A stretch of DNA of 64,000 bases from Streptomyces sp. Tu6071 (GCF_000213055.1 NZ_CM001165.1:868001-932000); one strand, 5' to 3'. Counted from the first letter of the stretch, positions 8,162 to 17,672 are shown. Translations and numbers: made by a program. The notes: generated by a model from the sequence alone, not told the origin.

Positions 8162-9396
8162 GGGGTGACTCCTGGCTGATCGGGACGTACGGGTCGGAAA
8201 GTGACGGGCAGCGCCGCGAGAGCCCGGTGGAAGGGCCCGGGGCGCCAGGTCAGTTCGTCGAAGGGGACCGCCAGTTCCAGGCCGGGCAGCAGGGTGAGCA
8301 GCCGGTCGATGGCGGTCGCCGCGATCAGCAGGGCCGGATCGGCCGCCGGGCAGCGGTGCTCGCCCGCGCCGAAGCCGAGGTGCGCGCCGCCGTCCGAGCG
8401 CTCGTCGGCGTGCGCGGGCAGCCCCGTGGGGTCGGACCCCGCGCCCGCGTACGAGACGAGGACCAGCTCGGCGGGCTGTATCCAGGTGCCGTGGAAGTGG
8501 ACGGGCCGGGTGGCGAAGTACGGTCCGTAGTTCGCCATCGACGGGTCCGTGCGCAGGACCTCGGCGAGCGCCTCGCGGGTGGAGAGCGCGCCGTCCGTGA
8601 GCGAGGAGTAGTACCGCTCGTCGGTGAGCATCCGCGCCGTGGTGTTGCTGATGAGGTTCGCGGAGGGCTCGTTGCCCGCGCCGAGGGTCAGCACGACGTG
8701 CTGCACGACCTCCTCGGGGGCGAGCTGGGCGGGGTGCCCGATGAACCAGGAGGGCAGGTCGTCGCCGGGGCTCTCGTACTTCGCCGTGATGAGTTCGTTC
8801 ATGTAGCGGCCGAACTCCTCGTTGGCCGCGACGGCGTCGGCGCCCACCGCGTTCGAGAGGGTCGTCAGGATGCGGTCGAGGTCGCGGCCCGAGGCGTCGG
8901 AGCGCCCGTAGAGGCGGTTGATGACGCGCGCCATGAGCGGGCGCGCGTACTGCCCGACGAGGTCGGCGCGGCCCTCGGCGGCGAACTCGCGCACGAGGTC
9001 GTCGGCGATCTCCGTGACGGTCGCACGCAGCCGGTGCGGCTGGATCATGCGGAAGCAGTCGCTCACCGCCTGCCGGAAGCGGTCGTGGACCTCGCCGTCG
9101 GTGAAGAGCGCGTTGGGCCGGTAGCCGATCATGCCGAGCACGCCGTGCGCCTCGGGGGTGCTCGGCAGGCTCGCCTCCCACGGGCGCGGGTCCTTCGACC
9201 AGTGCCCGTCCTGGTCGGTCAGGATCTCCCAGGCGGCCCGGTAGTCGAGGACGAGGTGGGCTCCCACGCCGGGGGCGACCTCGACGGGGGCGACCGCGCC
9301 GTGCCGGGCGCGCAGCCGCGCGTAGGCGGCGTGCGGGTCGGTGGCGAACTCGGGCTCGTACAGCGGCGTCGCGCCGGGGACGTATCGGTTGCTCAA
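8125..9396 (-). CDS. Cytochrome P450, CYP157-like, in conservon operon
   Basis: 423 aa. TTG 9396 overlaps the cvnD stop (TTGA). The heme loop FGAGEHRCPAADPAL has the Cys ligand. The I-helix reads LGAGNEPSANL, missing the usual Thr of the oxygen-activation motif, as is known for CYP157 relatives. The K-helix EVLR keeps ExxR, which several CYP157 proteins lack. Its position directly after cvnD and its pairing with a CYP154-like gene match conservons of Streptomyces. Function is unknown; it may be a redox or signal partner rather than a classic monooxygenase. Confidence 0.88.
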   Translation of the reverse strand: MSNRYVPGATPLYEPEFATDPHAAYARLRARHGAVAPVEVAPGVGAHLVLDYRAAWEILTDQDGHWSKDPRPWEASLPSTPEAHGVLGMIGYRPNALFTDGEVHDRFRQAVSDCFRMIQPHRLRATVTEIADDLVREFAAEGRADLVGQYARPLMARVINRLYGRSDASGRDLDRILTTLSNAVGADAVAANEEFGRYMNELITAKYESPGDDLPSWFIGHPAQLAPEEVVQHVVLTLGAGNEPSANLISNTTARMLTDERYYSSLTDGALSTREALAEVLRTDPSMANYGPYFATRPVHFHGTWIQPAELVLVSYAGAGSDPTGLPAHADERSDGGAHLGFGAGEHRCPAADPALLIAATAIDRLLTLLPGLELAVPFDELTWRPGPFHRALAALPVTFRPVRPDQPGVTPWTNSKPSLSTL

Positions 9397-10049
9397 CTCT
9401 CCACCAGCTCACGGATGTGCTCGACGAGCATGATCAGCATGTTCCTCGCCGACCGCGGATCGCGGGCGTCGCACACCGCGAGCGGCGTGGACTCCTCCAG
9501 GTCGAGGGCGGCGCGCAGGGCCTCGGGGCCGTGCGCGGGCGAGTCCTCGAACTCGTTGACCGCGACGGCGTACGGGATGCCGCGCCGCTCCACGAGGTCG
9601 AGCACGTCGAAGCTCGCGTCGAGGCGCCGCGTGTCGGCGAGGACGAGGACGCCCATCGCCCCGTACGTCAGCTCCTCCCACAGCAGCCGGAACCGCTCCT
9701 GCCCCGGCGCGCCGAAGAGGTAGAGCACCGCGCCCGGGTGGGCGGAGGGCTCGGGCGGGCGCAGCGTGAGGCGCCCGAAGTCGACGCCGACGGTCGTCGT
9801 CGTCTTGCCCCGTACCCCGCTGAGGTCGTCGACGCTCTCGCCGGCCTGCGTGAGAACTTCCTCGGTGGTGAGGGGCGCGGTCTCCGAGGCCGCGGCGACG
9901 AAGGTCGTCTTGCCCACGGCGAAGGGACCGGCGACGACGATCTTCACCGGGATCGGCAGTTCGGACGCCGGTCCCGCGGGAGCCGCGAAGCCGGGTTCGG
10001 GAGCCGGGATGCCGGGCGCGGGGGCCAGGTCAGAGGGCACGGAGGCCAT
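9393..10049 (-). CDS. cvnD: Conservon small GTPase CvnD
   Basis: About 218 aa. The P-loop AGPFAVGKTT (G1) is followed by TTTTVGVDFGRL (G2 region), LFGAPGQERF (G3, DxxG equivalent) and VAVNEFED (G4, NxxD). This is the MglA/Ras-like GTPase of conservon complexes that associate with CvnA-C at the membrane. ATG 10049 overlaps the end of cvnC by 20 bases; an in-frame ATG at 10061 would add four residues. The first 35 residues are Pro/Ala-rich. Confidence 0.9.
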   Translation of the reverse strand: MASVPSDLAPAPGIPAPEPGFAAPAGPASELPIPVKIVVAGPFAVGKTTFVAAASETAPLTTEEVLTQAGESVDDLSGVRGKTTTTVGVDFGRLTLRPPEPSAHPGAVLYLFGAPGQERFRLLWEELTYGAMGVLVLADTRRLDASFDVLDLVERRGIPYAVAVNEFEDSPAHGPEALRAALDLEESTPLAVCDARDPRSARNMLIMLVEHIRELVES

Positions 10050-10380
10050 GGAGCACCACATCCAGGAGTGCGGGGTCGGGGAGCTGGGCGGGGGCCGGGG
10101 GCTCGCGGGTCATGACGGCGCCGCTCGCGGCGAGCGCGGCGGCCATCATGCGGACGACGGCGTAGGGCAGCCCGAGCTGCGCCGCGCACTCGTAGACGGA
10201 GAGCGTGCCCTCGTCCTCGACGAGCGAGAGCAGCCGGCGCGCCGCCGCGTCGAGCCCCTCGGTGCGGGCGCCGGGCTCGGCGTGGAGCAGCGTCGTGCGC
10301 TCCACGCCGATCCGCGTGGGGACTTCGAGCCCGGCGGTCGCGACGTAGTCGGGAACGAGGCGCCTGCGGGGCGGGGTCAT
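10030..10380 (-). CDS. cvnC: Conservon protein CvnC (DUF742)
   Basis: 116 aa, DUF742 pattern: RRRLVPDYVATAG at the N-terminus, then a winged-helix-like region with LVEDEGTLSVYECAAQLGLPYAVVRMM and a C-terminal helix. ATG 10380 overlaps the cvnB stop (ATGA). It is one of four conserved conservon subunits and lies in the usual third position. Confidence 0.9.
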   Translation of the reverse strand: MTPPRRRLVPDYVATAGLEVPTRIGVERTTLLHAEPGARTEGLDAAARRLLSLVEDEGTLSVYECAAQLGLPYAVVRMMAAALAASGAVMTREPPAPAQLPDPALLDVVLHGLRAL

Positions 10381-10817
10381 GCGCCGGCGGTCCTGCTCTT
10401 CGCGGCCTCGCTCAGCGCCGCGACCAGCTTGCCCACCTGGACCTGCACCTCGTAGGCGATCCGCCCGAGGTCGGCTTCCCGGCCCGCCCACAGGACGAGT
10501 CCCGCGCCCTCGCCCGCGGGCGCGACGTAGTAGAGGCCCTGCGGGGTGGAGACGACGACCTCGTCGATCGTGCGGTCCTTGCCCTGCGCCGCGCGGTCCA
10601 CGAGCGCGCGGACGCTGCCGAGCGTCGAACTCGTGACCGCGGCGACCGCCTCGCCGTCCTCGGTGGCGACGCCGGGCGCGGCGCCCAGGATGAGCCCGTC
10701 CCTGCTGAACACGACGCCGCCCTCCACGTGCGGGAGTTCGAGCAGGGGCTCCAGTACCCACGACAGGTTCCGGGCGAGCGGGGCGCCCTTCACCGGCGGG
10801 GTTCCCTGGCTGTTCAC
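10377..10817 (-). CDS. cvnB: Conservon protein CvnB (roadblock/LC7)
   Basis: 146 aa. The roadblock/LC7 fold is visible: LSWVLEPLLELPHVEGGVVFSRDGLILGAA, then VAAVTSSTLGSVRALVD, VVVSTPQGLYYVAPAG and a final amphipathic helix. Members act as GTPase-associated (GAP-like) partners of MglA-type GTPases, here CvnD. GTG 10817 overlaps the cvnA stop by four bases (GTGA). Confidence 0.9.
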   Translation of the reverse strand: MNSQGTPPVKGAPLARNLSWVLEPLLELPHVEGGVVFSRDGLILGAAPGVATEDGEAVAAVTSSTLGSVRALVDRAAQGKDRTIDEVVVSTPQGLYYVAPAGEGAGLVLWAGREADLGRIAYEVQVQVGKLVAALSEAAKSRTAGA

Positions 10818-12388
10818 AGGTCGTGTCCTCTCTGCTGCGCGGGGGCCGTCCGGGGGGTGCTGCGCGGCCCCTCGTGCGGTGCGCGTTCCGTGGGGGGTAC
10901 GGGGGTGTTCCCGGACCCTGCCGCCCGCACGTCCTCGGACGGGCGACTGTGGGGTGGGTCCTGGGGCGAGCGGGTGTCCTCGCGGGTGGAGTGGGGCGTC
11001 GCCCCGGCGCTCTCGCGCTCGACGGCCTCGACGGCCTCGCGGCCCCTGTCGCGGCCCGCCTGCCAGCCGCCCCAGCGGGCCTTGGCCTCGCGGGGCTCCA
11101 GGCGCGGCAGTTCGGCGACGGGCGCGACGGGACCGCCCGTACCGCGCTCGCGCGTCTTGCGGCGGCGGCGCGGCAGCGCCGTGGGGTCGCCGGTCTCGGC
11201 GGTACGGGTCACGCTGCGCACCCCGGCGGGCAGCGGCGCGGCCGGCTCCGGGGTCCGTACGGGCGCGGGGGCGTGCACCGAGGGGGCGTGGCCCTCGGGC
11301 ATCTCGACGAGGAGGGCCGCGGGGACGCTCACGACGGCGGCGACGCCCCCGTAGCTGCTCTTCTTCAGCGAGACCTGGAAGCCGTACTGGCGCACGAGCG
11401 CGCCGATCGCGGCCCAGCCGGTCTGCGGCGGGTCGCCGAGTTCCACGAGCCGCACCGGGTGCGCGCCGCTGAGCAGGCGCTCCGCGCGGGCGAACTGCTC
11501 GGCGTTGAGGCCGACGCCCGCGTCCTCGACGATGACGCTCGCGCCGGTCTGCGTCTCGTGCAGCGAGACGTCGACCTTGAGCGTGCCGTGCGAGAAGTGG
11601 ACGGCGTTGGCGAGGAGTTCGGCGAGGACCGCGCGCAGGGGCTCGACGGACTGCGCCATGACGCCGACGGAGCGGGTCAGGTGGTTGACGGGTTCGCCGA
11701 CGCGCTCCTTGAAGTCGCGGACCCGGCTCGCGGCGCTCACCGCGATGTCCACGAGGTGCGTGTCGTCGCGGAAGAGCATCGGCGTGGAGCCGGTGGCGAG
11801 GGCCGGGGTCTGCGCGGCGCGCCCGATCAGCTCGTTGAGCATGTCGAGCGCGAGGACGTCGGCCATGAGCGCGGGGTCGGCGTCGGGGTGGCGGCGCTGG
11901 ATCTCGCTCAGGCCGTCCTGGAGGCGCAGTTGCAGCGAGTGCACGCGGCTCATCGCGCCGCGCACGACGGCCCGTCCGGCCTCGTCGACCCGCTCGCTCT
12001 CGGCGGCGACGCCTTCGGCGACCGCGTCGAGGAGCGCGCGGTGGAGCCGGTCGACGGCGGTCCCGGCGAGTTCGGGCGTGAGCAGCCCGGGGACGGTGAC
12101 GTGCGGGGTGCGCAGGTGCGAGAGGAGAGCGGGCATGCGCGCTTCCAGCAGGTGGCGCGTCTCCCGTTCGACCGTCTCGCGGACGGTACGCGCCTCCGTG
12201 CGCGCGGCCCCCGCCTCCGCCCGCGCGGCTCCCTCGGCGGCGAGCGCGGCGTCCCGCGCCGCGTACGCCTCGCGTATGTCCTCGCCGGCCCGCCTGGCGC
12301 GCCGGCGCGCCGCGACGAGTGGGCCTCCGGTCGCCGCAGCGGTGGCCCCGCCGGCGACGACGGCTGCGGCCACGACCTCTATCAGCAT
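10814..12388 (-). CDS. cvnA: Conservon sensor-kinase-like protein CvnA
   Basis: 524 aa. One N-terminal membrane segment (about 1-25) is followed by a long Ala/Glu/Arg coiled coil (30-85), a region with the H-box-like stretch, and an HATPase domain (LAELLANAVHFSHG as N box, VEDAGVGL as G1 box). The C-terminal 150 residues are Pro/Arg-rich and disordered. It starts the conservon operon, transcribed leftward into cvnB, C, D and the P450 pair. ATG 12388 has AGGGA upstream. The 258 bases before it, toward 12646, contain the promoter region. Confidence 0.9.
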   Translation of the reverse strand: MLIEVVAAAVVAGGATAAATGGPLVAARRRARRAGEDIREAYAARDAALAAEGAARAEAGAARTEARTVRETVERETRHLLEARMPALLSHLRTPHVTVPGLLTPELAGTAVDRLHRALLDAVAEGVAAESERVDEAGRAVVRGAMSRVHSLQLRLQDGLSEIQRRHPDADPALMADVLALDMLNELIGRAAQTPALATGSTPMLFRDDTHLVDIAVSAASRVRDFKERVGEPVNHLTRSVGVMAQSVEPLRAVLAELLANAVHFSHGTLKVDVSLHETQTGASVIVEDAGVGLNAEQFARAERLLSGAHPVRLVELGDPPQTGWAAIGALVRQYGFQVSLKKSSYGGVAAVVSVPAALLVEMPEGHAPSVHAPAPVRTPEPAAPLPAGVRSVTRTAETGDPTALPRRRRKTRERGTGGPVAPVAELPRLEPREAKARWGGWQAGRDRGREAVEAVERESAGATPHSTREDTRSPQDPPHSRPSEDVRAAGSGNTPVPPTERAPHEGPRSTPRTAPAQQRGHDL

Positions 12389-12646
12389 GTGGGAAGTCCC
12401 TGAACCTCGGTGTGCTTGCGTACCGCGACGCGGCGTGCCGTCGCTCGCCGCACCACCGTAGGCGCAAGATCGTCACATGCCTAGTTCTGACCGGAAGTTG
12501 ACGGGTTTTTTGATGAATCAGTGACCTGCGTGTCCGGTGCGCCCGCTTCCGCGCGGAATCACCTGCGGAATGGGCGATTCCGACCATTCCTTTTCGGCTG
12601 ACCGCTTTGCCGGTGCTTCACCGGGAAGGGAGGATTCCCCCACCTC

Positions 12647-15367
12647 TCAGTACAGCCCCCTGCCCTCCTCCAGCGTGGTCGCGGCGAGCCGCGCGAGGCC
12701 CGTGGCCCCACAGCTCCTGGCGAGCGTGAGGCCGCGGTCGAGTTCCTTGCGCGAGCGCGTGACGAGGCCGTACTCGACGCGGGCGCGGGCGTGTTCGTAG
12801 GAACAGGGCGAGTGTTCGAGGTAGGTGACCGCGCGGGCCAGGAGCGAGGCGGCGTACTGGCCCTCACTCACCGCCGCGGCCTGGCGCAGCGATTCGCCGA
12901 TCGCCGTGTCGGTGCCGAAGCGTTCGGCCGCGCGCCGCGCGGTGGCGACGAGTTCGGCGGCCCGGCCCGGGTCGTCGGGCGCGACGGCGAGGGCGAGTTC
13001 GCCGTGCACGGGCGCGAGCACCGTGTTGTGCCAGCCCCGCGCGGTGAGCGAGACGAGCCCCGCCTCCAGTTCGTCGATCGCCTCCTTGCGCCGCCCGAGC
13101 GCGAGCAGCAGCCTGCCCCGTACCGCCGCCGCGTCCGGCAGCACGATGACGTCGGGATAGGGCGGCCGGAACGCGTACTGCTCCATCAGCTCCTCGGCCT
13201 CGCGCACCTCGCCCTGCGCGAGCAGCGTGTCCGCGAGCATGCACACGATGTCCCAGTGCAGCGGCATCCGCGAGCCCACCCGGTCCGCGAGCCGCAGCGC
13301 CTCCTTGAGCATCCCCCGCGCGTCGCGCAACTGCCCGCGCCGCCGCTTCACATAGCCCACGAACGCCTGCGCCACACCGAGGTGGTTGCCGCTCCAGCCC
13401 TGGCGCCGGTACACGTCGAGCGCCTCGGTGAAGAGGCTCGACGCGCGGTCGAGCCGGTCCGAGAAGATGTACGCGCCGCCGAGCATGACGAGCAGCTCGA
13501 AGCTCCACTCGGTGTCGGTCCAGCCGAGGCCGGGCGGGAGCTGCCCGTTGACGAGGGCGCGGTCGCACAGCTCCACCGCCTGCTCCGCGTTCTCGCCGCG
13601 CGCCATGACGTCGAAGGCGCGCAGGATGAGCAGGGCCCGCTCGGAGGTGTCGCGCCCGGTGAGCGGATCGGCGAGCGCCGCGAGCCGCGCCGAGCGGCCC
13701 TCCGCGTCGTTCTCGCGCGCGAAGATCCCCTCCCACATGAAGTGCACGCCCTGGAGCCGCATCCGGTCCGGCCCCTCGTCGAGCAGGGCCGCCTCGCGGT
13801 CCACCGCGTCGACGGCCTCACGCAGCCGGTCGAGGTGGACGAGGGCCTGCGAGAGGCGGCAGACGGCGTCGATCCTGTCCTTGCCCCGCAGCCCGTCGGG
13901 CAGTTCGAGTGCCGCGCGCAGGTGCCGCACGGTGCTGCCCAGGTCGGTGAGGAGCGTCGCGCAGCCCAGCTCGTAGCTGACCTGCGCGTGCGCCCCGGGC
14001 GCGGGCGGTTCGAGCAGCGCGCGCTCCAGACAGAGCCTGGCCGCCTCCGGGGCGCCGACGGCGAGGTGTTCGCGGGCGGCGGCGCGCAGTTGCGCCACGA
14101 CGTGCGGGTCGTCGTCGGGGACGAGCTGGAGCAGGTGGCGCGAGGCGGCGGCGGGGCCGCGCCCCGACTCCATGACGAGATCGGCGGCCCGCCCGTGCAG
14201 GGCCGTGCGGTGGAAGGGGCGCATCGACTCGTGGACGGCGGTGGCGATGAGCGGGTGGACGAACTGGAGGTCGTCGTCGGAACCGGCCAGGACGCGCGCG
14301 GCGCGGAGCCTGGCGAGGTGCGTGGCCGCCTCGTCGAGCGGCATGTCGCTGAGCCGCGCGGCGAGCGGGAGCGTGATGTCGGTGCCGAGCACGGCGGCGG
14401 AGCGGGCGAGGTTGAGGGCCCCGGCGCCGAGCGCCTCGATCCGCTCGACCAGCCCGGTGCCGCGCGAGGCGGCGTTGAGGCCGCGCAACTGCCCGGCCTC
14501 GGACTCGACGGCCCTGACGCCGTTCTCGCGCGCCTTGCTGAGCAGTTCGACGGTCTCGTACGGGTTCCCTCCGGTCACCGCCCACACCTCGCGGCAGAAG
14601 CCGTCCTCCGCGAGCGAGCCGAAGGTCGCACGCGTCAGCTCGGCCGCCGCGACCGGGCCGAGGGGCTGGAGCCTGTTGCCCGCCGGGCGCGCCTGATCCA
14701 CGAGGCTCTTGAGGTACTGGGCCGTGCGCCCTGTGGCCCCGTCCTCGCGCAGCGCCACGACGAGCAGCACCTTCGTCGAGTCGAGCGTCTTGGCGAAGGC
14801 CGCGAGCCAGTCGAGGGTCTCGGGATCGGCCCAGTGCACGTCGTCGACGAGGATGACGACGGGCCAGTCCGCCTGGACGAGGCGGGTGACGACGGAGACG
14901 AGCGAGTCGATGACGCCGCGCGGGTCGGCGGTGCGCCCGCCGGGGTCCGCTATCCCGAGCGCGGGGCCCACGACGTCGTGGCGCTCGCCGAGGTAGGCGC
15001 GGGCCTCCTCGGGTGTCATCGCGAGCAGGCTGTGCTGGAGCAGTTGCCGAACGAGGTTGAACGGCACCGAGCTGACCGTCTGCCCGCCCCGCGCGCTCCA
15101 CACCGCCGCCCGCGCGGTGGCCCGCCTGCGCACCTCCTGGAGGAGCCGGGTCTTGCCGATGCCGGCGACGCCGCTGAAGACGAGGAGGCTGCCGCCGCCC
15201 TCGCGGTCCTCGCAGAGCCGCTCGATCGCCTCGTCCACGAGCCGCAGTTCCCGCTCGCGCTCCCACAGCGCCTCACCGCTGTACGAGGCGCCCGCGCCGT
15301 TCCCCGGCACCTCGCCGTACGGGGACTCGCCGTGGTCGTGGGCGCCTTGTCGCGCGTTCGCCGTCAT
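12647..15367 (-). CDS. STAND/LAL-like AAA ATPase lacking a LuxR domain
   Basis: 906 aa from ATG 15367 behind AGGGGAG. An AAA_16-type NTPase has Walker A SGVAGIGKTRLL (about residue 65) and Walker B VILVDDVHWAD (about 155). It is followed by a winged region and some 500 residues of TPR-like helical repeats. LAL regulators of this size normally end with a LuxR HTH. Here the protein stops at the repeat-like ARSCGATGLARLAATTLEEG, and no HTH is found in other frames just downstream. It may be an ATP-driven switch without its own DNA binding. It is convergent toward the conservon in direction but probably separately transcribed. Confidence 0.8.
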   Translation of the reverse strand: MTANARQGAHDHGESPYGEVPGNGAGASYSGEALWERERELRLVDEAIERLCEDREGGGSLLVFSGVAGIGKTRLLQEVRRRATARAAVWSARGGQTVSSVPFNLVRQLLQHSLLAMTPEEARAYLGERHDVVGPALGIADPGGRTADPRGVIDSLVSVVTRLVQADWPVVILVDDVHWADPETLDWLAAFAKTLDSTKVLLVVALREDGATGRTAQYLKSLVDQARPAGNRLQPLGPVAAAELTRATFGSLAEDGFCREVWAVTGGNPYETVELLSKARENGVRAVESEAGQLRGLNAASRGTGLVERIEALGAGALNLARSAAVLGTDITLPLAARLSDMPLDEAATHLARLRAARVLAGSDDDLQFVHPLIATAVHESMRPFHRTALHGRAADLVMESGRGPAAASRHLLQLVPDDDPHVVAQLRAAAREHLAVGAPEAARLCLERALLEPPAPGAHAQVSYELGCATLLTDLGSTVRHLRAALELPDGLRGKDRIDAVCRLSQALVHLDRLREAVDAVDREAALLDEGPDRMRLQGVHFMWEGIFARENDAEGRSARLAALADPLTGRDTSERALLILRAFDVMARGENAEQAVELCDRALVNGQLPPGLGWTDTEWSFELLVMLGGAYIFSDRLDRASSLFTEALDVYRRQGWSGNHLGVAQAFVGYVKRRRGQLRDARGMLKEALRLADRVGSRMPLHWDIVCMLADTLLAQGEVREAEELMEQYAFRPPYPDVIVLPDAAAVRGRLLLALGRRKEAIDELEAGLVSLTARGWHNTVLAPVHGELALAVAPDDPGRAAELVATARRAAERFGTDTAIGESLRQAAAVSEGQYAASLLARAVTYLEHSPCSYEHARARVEYGLVTRSRKELDRGLTLARSCGATGLARLAATTLEEGRGLY

Positions 15368-15563
15368 CCTGCCCGCTCCCCTGCCCGTCCGCCGTTGCCA
15401 GGACCGGGAGTTGGTCGGCAGTTCGGCCGCCGGGCCCGGTCCGCACGGAGGCGAGCCTAACCGCAGGGCCCGAATATGACACGAATTCAGGCGACCTCCG
15501 GTCCCAGCGGCTATCATGCCGCCTCTCATCCGATTTTCAGCACCACGGCCTAGGGTGAGCGGC

Positions 15564-16805
15564 ATGACCCCACAGACTCCTCCCGGCTGGTACCCCGACC
15601 CCGGGCACTCGGGCGAGGGCCCACGCGGCGAGCGCTGGTGGGACGGCACGGTCTGGACCGACAGGACCCGGCAGGCCGCGCCCGCAGAGCCCCCGGGCAC
15701 CGCCCCCGCGGGGATACCCGCCGACGCGCCGTCCGAGAGCCGGGACCCTCGGGACCCGGCCGCCACGCGGGACCCGGCCACACCGCTGGACACCTCCGCC
15801 CCGCAGGCCCCGGCCACCGCGCAGGCTCCCACCGCGCAAGCCCCGTCCGCGCAGGCCCCGTCCGCCCCCGGCCCCTCCGCCCCGCAGCCCCCGTACCGCC
15901 CCCAGCCCCCGTACCCCCCGGCCGCCCCCTACGGCGCGAGCGGCTCCTACGGTGCCCCGCAGCCGGGGGTCCCCGGTCCCTACGGCGGCTACGGCCCCTA
16001 CGGGATGCCGCCCGCGCCGCGGCGCGGGCGGGGGCGGTGGATCGCCGGGATCTCGGTCGGCGTCGTGCTGCTCGCCGTGCTCGGCGTCGGGAGCTGGGCG
16101 CTCGTCGCCGGTGATGACGACGACGCGAAGAGCCCGGCCGCCTCCGCGCCCCGCGAGCCGGGCGCGCCGGACGGCGGGAACCCCTCCACGCCGCCGCGCC
16201 AGCGCGGCGAGGGCGGCGGGGGCAGCGGCGGCGGGAGCGGGACGGTGCGCTCGGGCACGGTGCCGGATCTCGTCAACGGCCTGCGCATCCCCGTGCCGAA
16301 GGGCTGGGAGGGCCAGAGCCTCACCACGGGCGCCTCCGTCAACGCGGGCTCCTACGCCTGCCCGGTGCCCGACCCCTCCGCGGGCGACGAGGACAGCTGC
16401 GTGCACGGCGGGGTCCAGTCGGTGCCCGCCGTCGCCCTCGGCATCACCGCGAAGACCGCGGAGGAGATCGCGAAGGCCGACATCGCGAAGAACGCCGAGG
16501 ACTCCTACGGCGGCGGCGCGTACGGGGACATCACCTCGCACAGCGTGGACGCGGCGAAGCCGGTGCGGATCGCGGGCAGCGAGGGCTACCTCGTGCGCTG
16601 GAAGGTCGTCACGAGCAAGGGCCCGGACGGCTACACCGAGAGCGTCGCCTTCCCCTCCCCCACCACGAAGCAGATGGTCGTCCTGCGCGTCGGGCTCGAC
16701 ATCAGCGACGACGCGCCGAAGCTCTCGGTGCTCGACGGGCTGCTCGACGGCATCAAGGCGGGCGAGGCCGGAACCGCCGGGGGCGGCACGGGCGAGAACG
16801 CCTGA
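15564..16805 (+). CDS. DUF2510 membrane-anchored protein
   Basis: 413 aa. The N-terminal DUF2510 module has PGWYPDPG and RWWDGTVWT. A Pro/Ala/Gln-rich linker with repeated QAPSAQAPS units (about 45-150) leads to one transmembrane helix (WIAGISVGVVLLAVLGVGSW). The outside part starts with an acidic, then Gly/Ser-rich spacer and ends in a folded domain of about 180 residues. The topology implies a cytoplasmic DUF2510 end and an extracytoplasmic C-terminus. Function is unknown. AGGGTGAG precedes ATG 15564. Confidence 0.85.
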   Translation: MTPQTPPGWYPDPGHSGEGPRGERWWDGTVWTDRTRQAAPAEPPGTAPAGIPADAPSESRDPRDPAATRDPATPLDTSAPQAPATAQAPTAQAPSAQAPSAPGPSAPQPPYRPQPPYPPAAPYGASGSYGAPQPGVPGPYGGYGPYGMPPAPRRGRGRWIAGISVGVVLLAVLGVGSWALVAGDDDDAKSPAASAPREPGAPDGGNPSTPPRQRGEGGGGSGGGSGTVRSGTVPDLVNGLRIPVPKGWEGQSLTTGASVNAGSYACPVPDPSAGDEDSCVHGGVQSVPAVALGITAKTAEEIAKADIAKNAEDSYGGGAYGDITSHSVDAAKPVRIAGSEGYLVRWKVVTSKGPDGYTESVAFPSPTTKQMVVLRVGLDISDDAPKLSVLDGLLDGIKAGEAGTAGGGTGENA

Positions 16806-16812
16806 ACCGCCC

Positions 16813-16844
16813 GTGCCGGGCCTCTCGGACGAGAGGCCCGGCAC
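16813..16844 (+). terminator. Strong hairpin terminator
   Basis: Perfect 14-bp stem (GTGCCGGGCCTCTC with its complement) around a four-base loop, eight bases after the DUF2510 stop. It lacks a T tract, as is common in Streptomyces. Confidence 0.75.
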
Positions 16845-16886
16845 CCGACACGCGGGAGCCCGGTGCAGCCCGATGCACAGCGAAAA

Positions 16887-16932
16887 GGCCCGGTGTCCCT
16901 TCCCACCGCTCATGGGGAAGGGGCACCGGGCC
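16887..16932 (-). terminator. Hairpin terminator for tetR
   Basis: GGCCCGGTG-T-CCCTTCCC pairs with GGGAAGGG(G)-CACCGGGCC. The leftward RNA would end in TTTT after the stem, so it best serves the tetR gene; it may act in both directions. Confidence 0.7.
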
Positions 16933-17012
16933 CGGGTGCGCCGCCCCCGTCCCCACGGTGCGGCGCGGGCGCGTCGTCGTCCTTCATCCGCCGGTACGAC
17001 GACCGCCGGTCT

Positions 17013-17672
17013 CTAGGGGCTCTCGCCCGCGTCCCGCTCCCCCGCCGCTTCCGGGTCCTCCAGACCGAGGACGGGCAGCAGCACCGCGCGCACGAAGCAC
17101 TCCATGTACGGCGTGTCCGCGTGCTTGCCGTCGATGAAGGTCCGCATCCGCAGCACGCCGAGGAGCTGGGAGGCGACGTACGGGCGGGCGGGGTGGTCGG
17201 CACGCAGTTCCCCGCGCGCGACACCCCGGTCGAGCATGGCGCCGATCGCGGCCAGCTCGGGGTCGACGAGCGTCTCGCGCAGGACCTTCTTCAGGTCCGG
17301 GTCGTGGAGCGCTGCCTGGGTCAGCGCCTGGACGAGCAGCGTGTCGCCGAAACTGCCGCTCCCCGCCGCATGCGCCGCGGCGAGCAGATCGCCCGCCAGG
17401 CTCCCGGTGTCGATGCCGCTGAAGCGCTCCTTGGTCCGGGCGCGCAGCGCGGCGGCGACGAACTGCTGCTTGGTGCGCCACTGCCGGTAGAGCGTGGACT
17501 TGCTGCACCGGGTGCGCAGCGCGATGCCCTCCATCGTCAGCGCGTCGTACCCGCAGCGCCTGATCTGGTCGAGCACGGCCTCGTAGAACTCCTGCTCGCG
17601 CTCGGGCGTGAGCTTGGACCGGCGCGAGGCGGCTGGGTTCTCGTCGGTGACTTCGACGGCTTCGGCGGTCAT
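17013..17672 (-). CDS. TetR-family transcriptional regulator
   Basis: 219 aa from ATG 17672 behind GAGGAG. The HTH is GYDALTMEGIALRTRCSKSTLYRQWRTKQQFVAAAL (about residues 40-75). The C-terminal helical domain resembles TetR_C_11 members (LADQLLGVLRMRTFIDGK-like region). It is divergent from the PAP2 gene, and the 270-base spacer holds the 16-bp tandem palindrome array, a likely multi-operator site for this protein. The ligand is unknown. Confidence 0.9.
   Translation of the reverse strand: MTAEAVEVTDENPAASRRSKLTPEREQEFYEAVLDQIRRCGYDALTMEGIALRTRCSKSTLYRQWRTKQQFVAAALRARTKERFSGIDTGSLAGDLLAAAHAAGSGSFGDTLLVQALTQAALHDPDLKKVLRETLVDPELAAIGAMLDRGVARGELRADHPARPYVASQLLGVLRMRTFIDGKHADTPYMECFVRAVLLPVLGLEDPEAAGERDAGESP

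Noticed and set aside
6932..15460. Long rightward open frames opposite the conservon, P450 and ATPase genes (for example 12791-15460)
   Set aside because: They are antisense shadows of high-GC genes with the expected composition bias and lack ribosome binding sites and domains.
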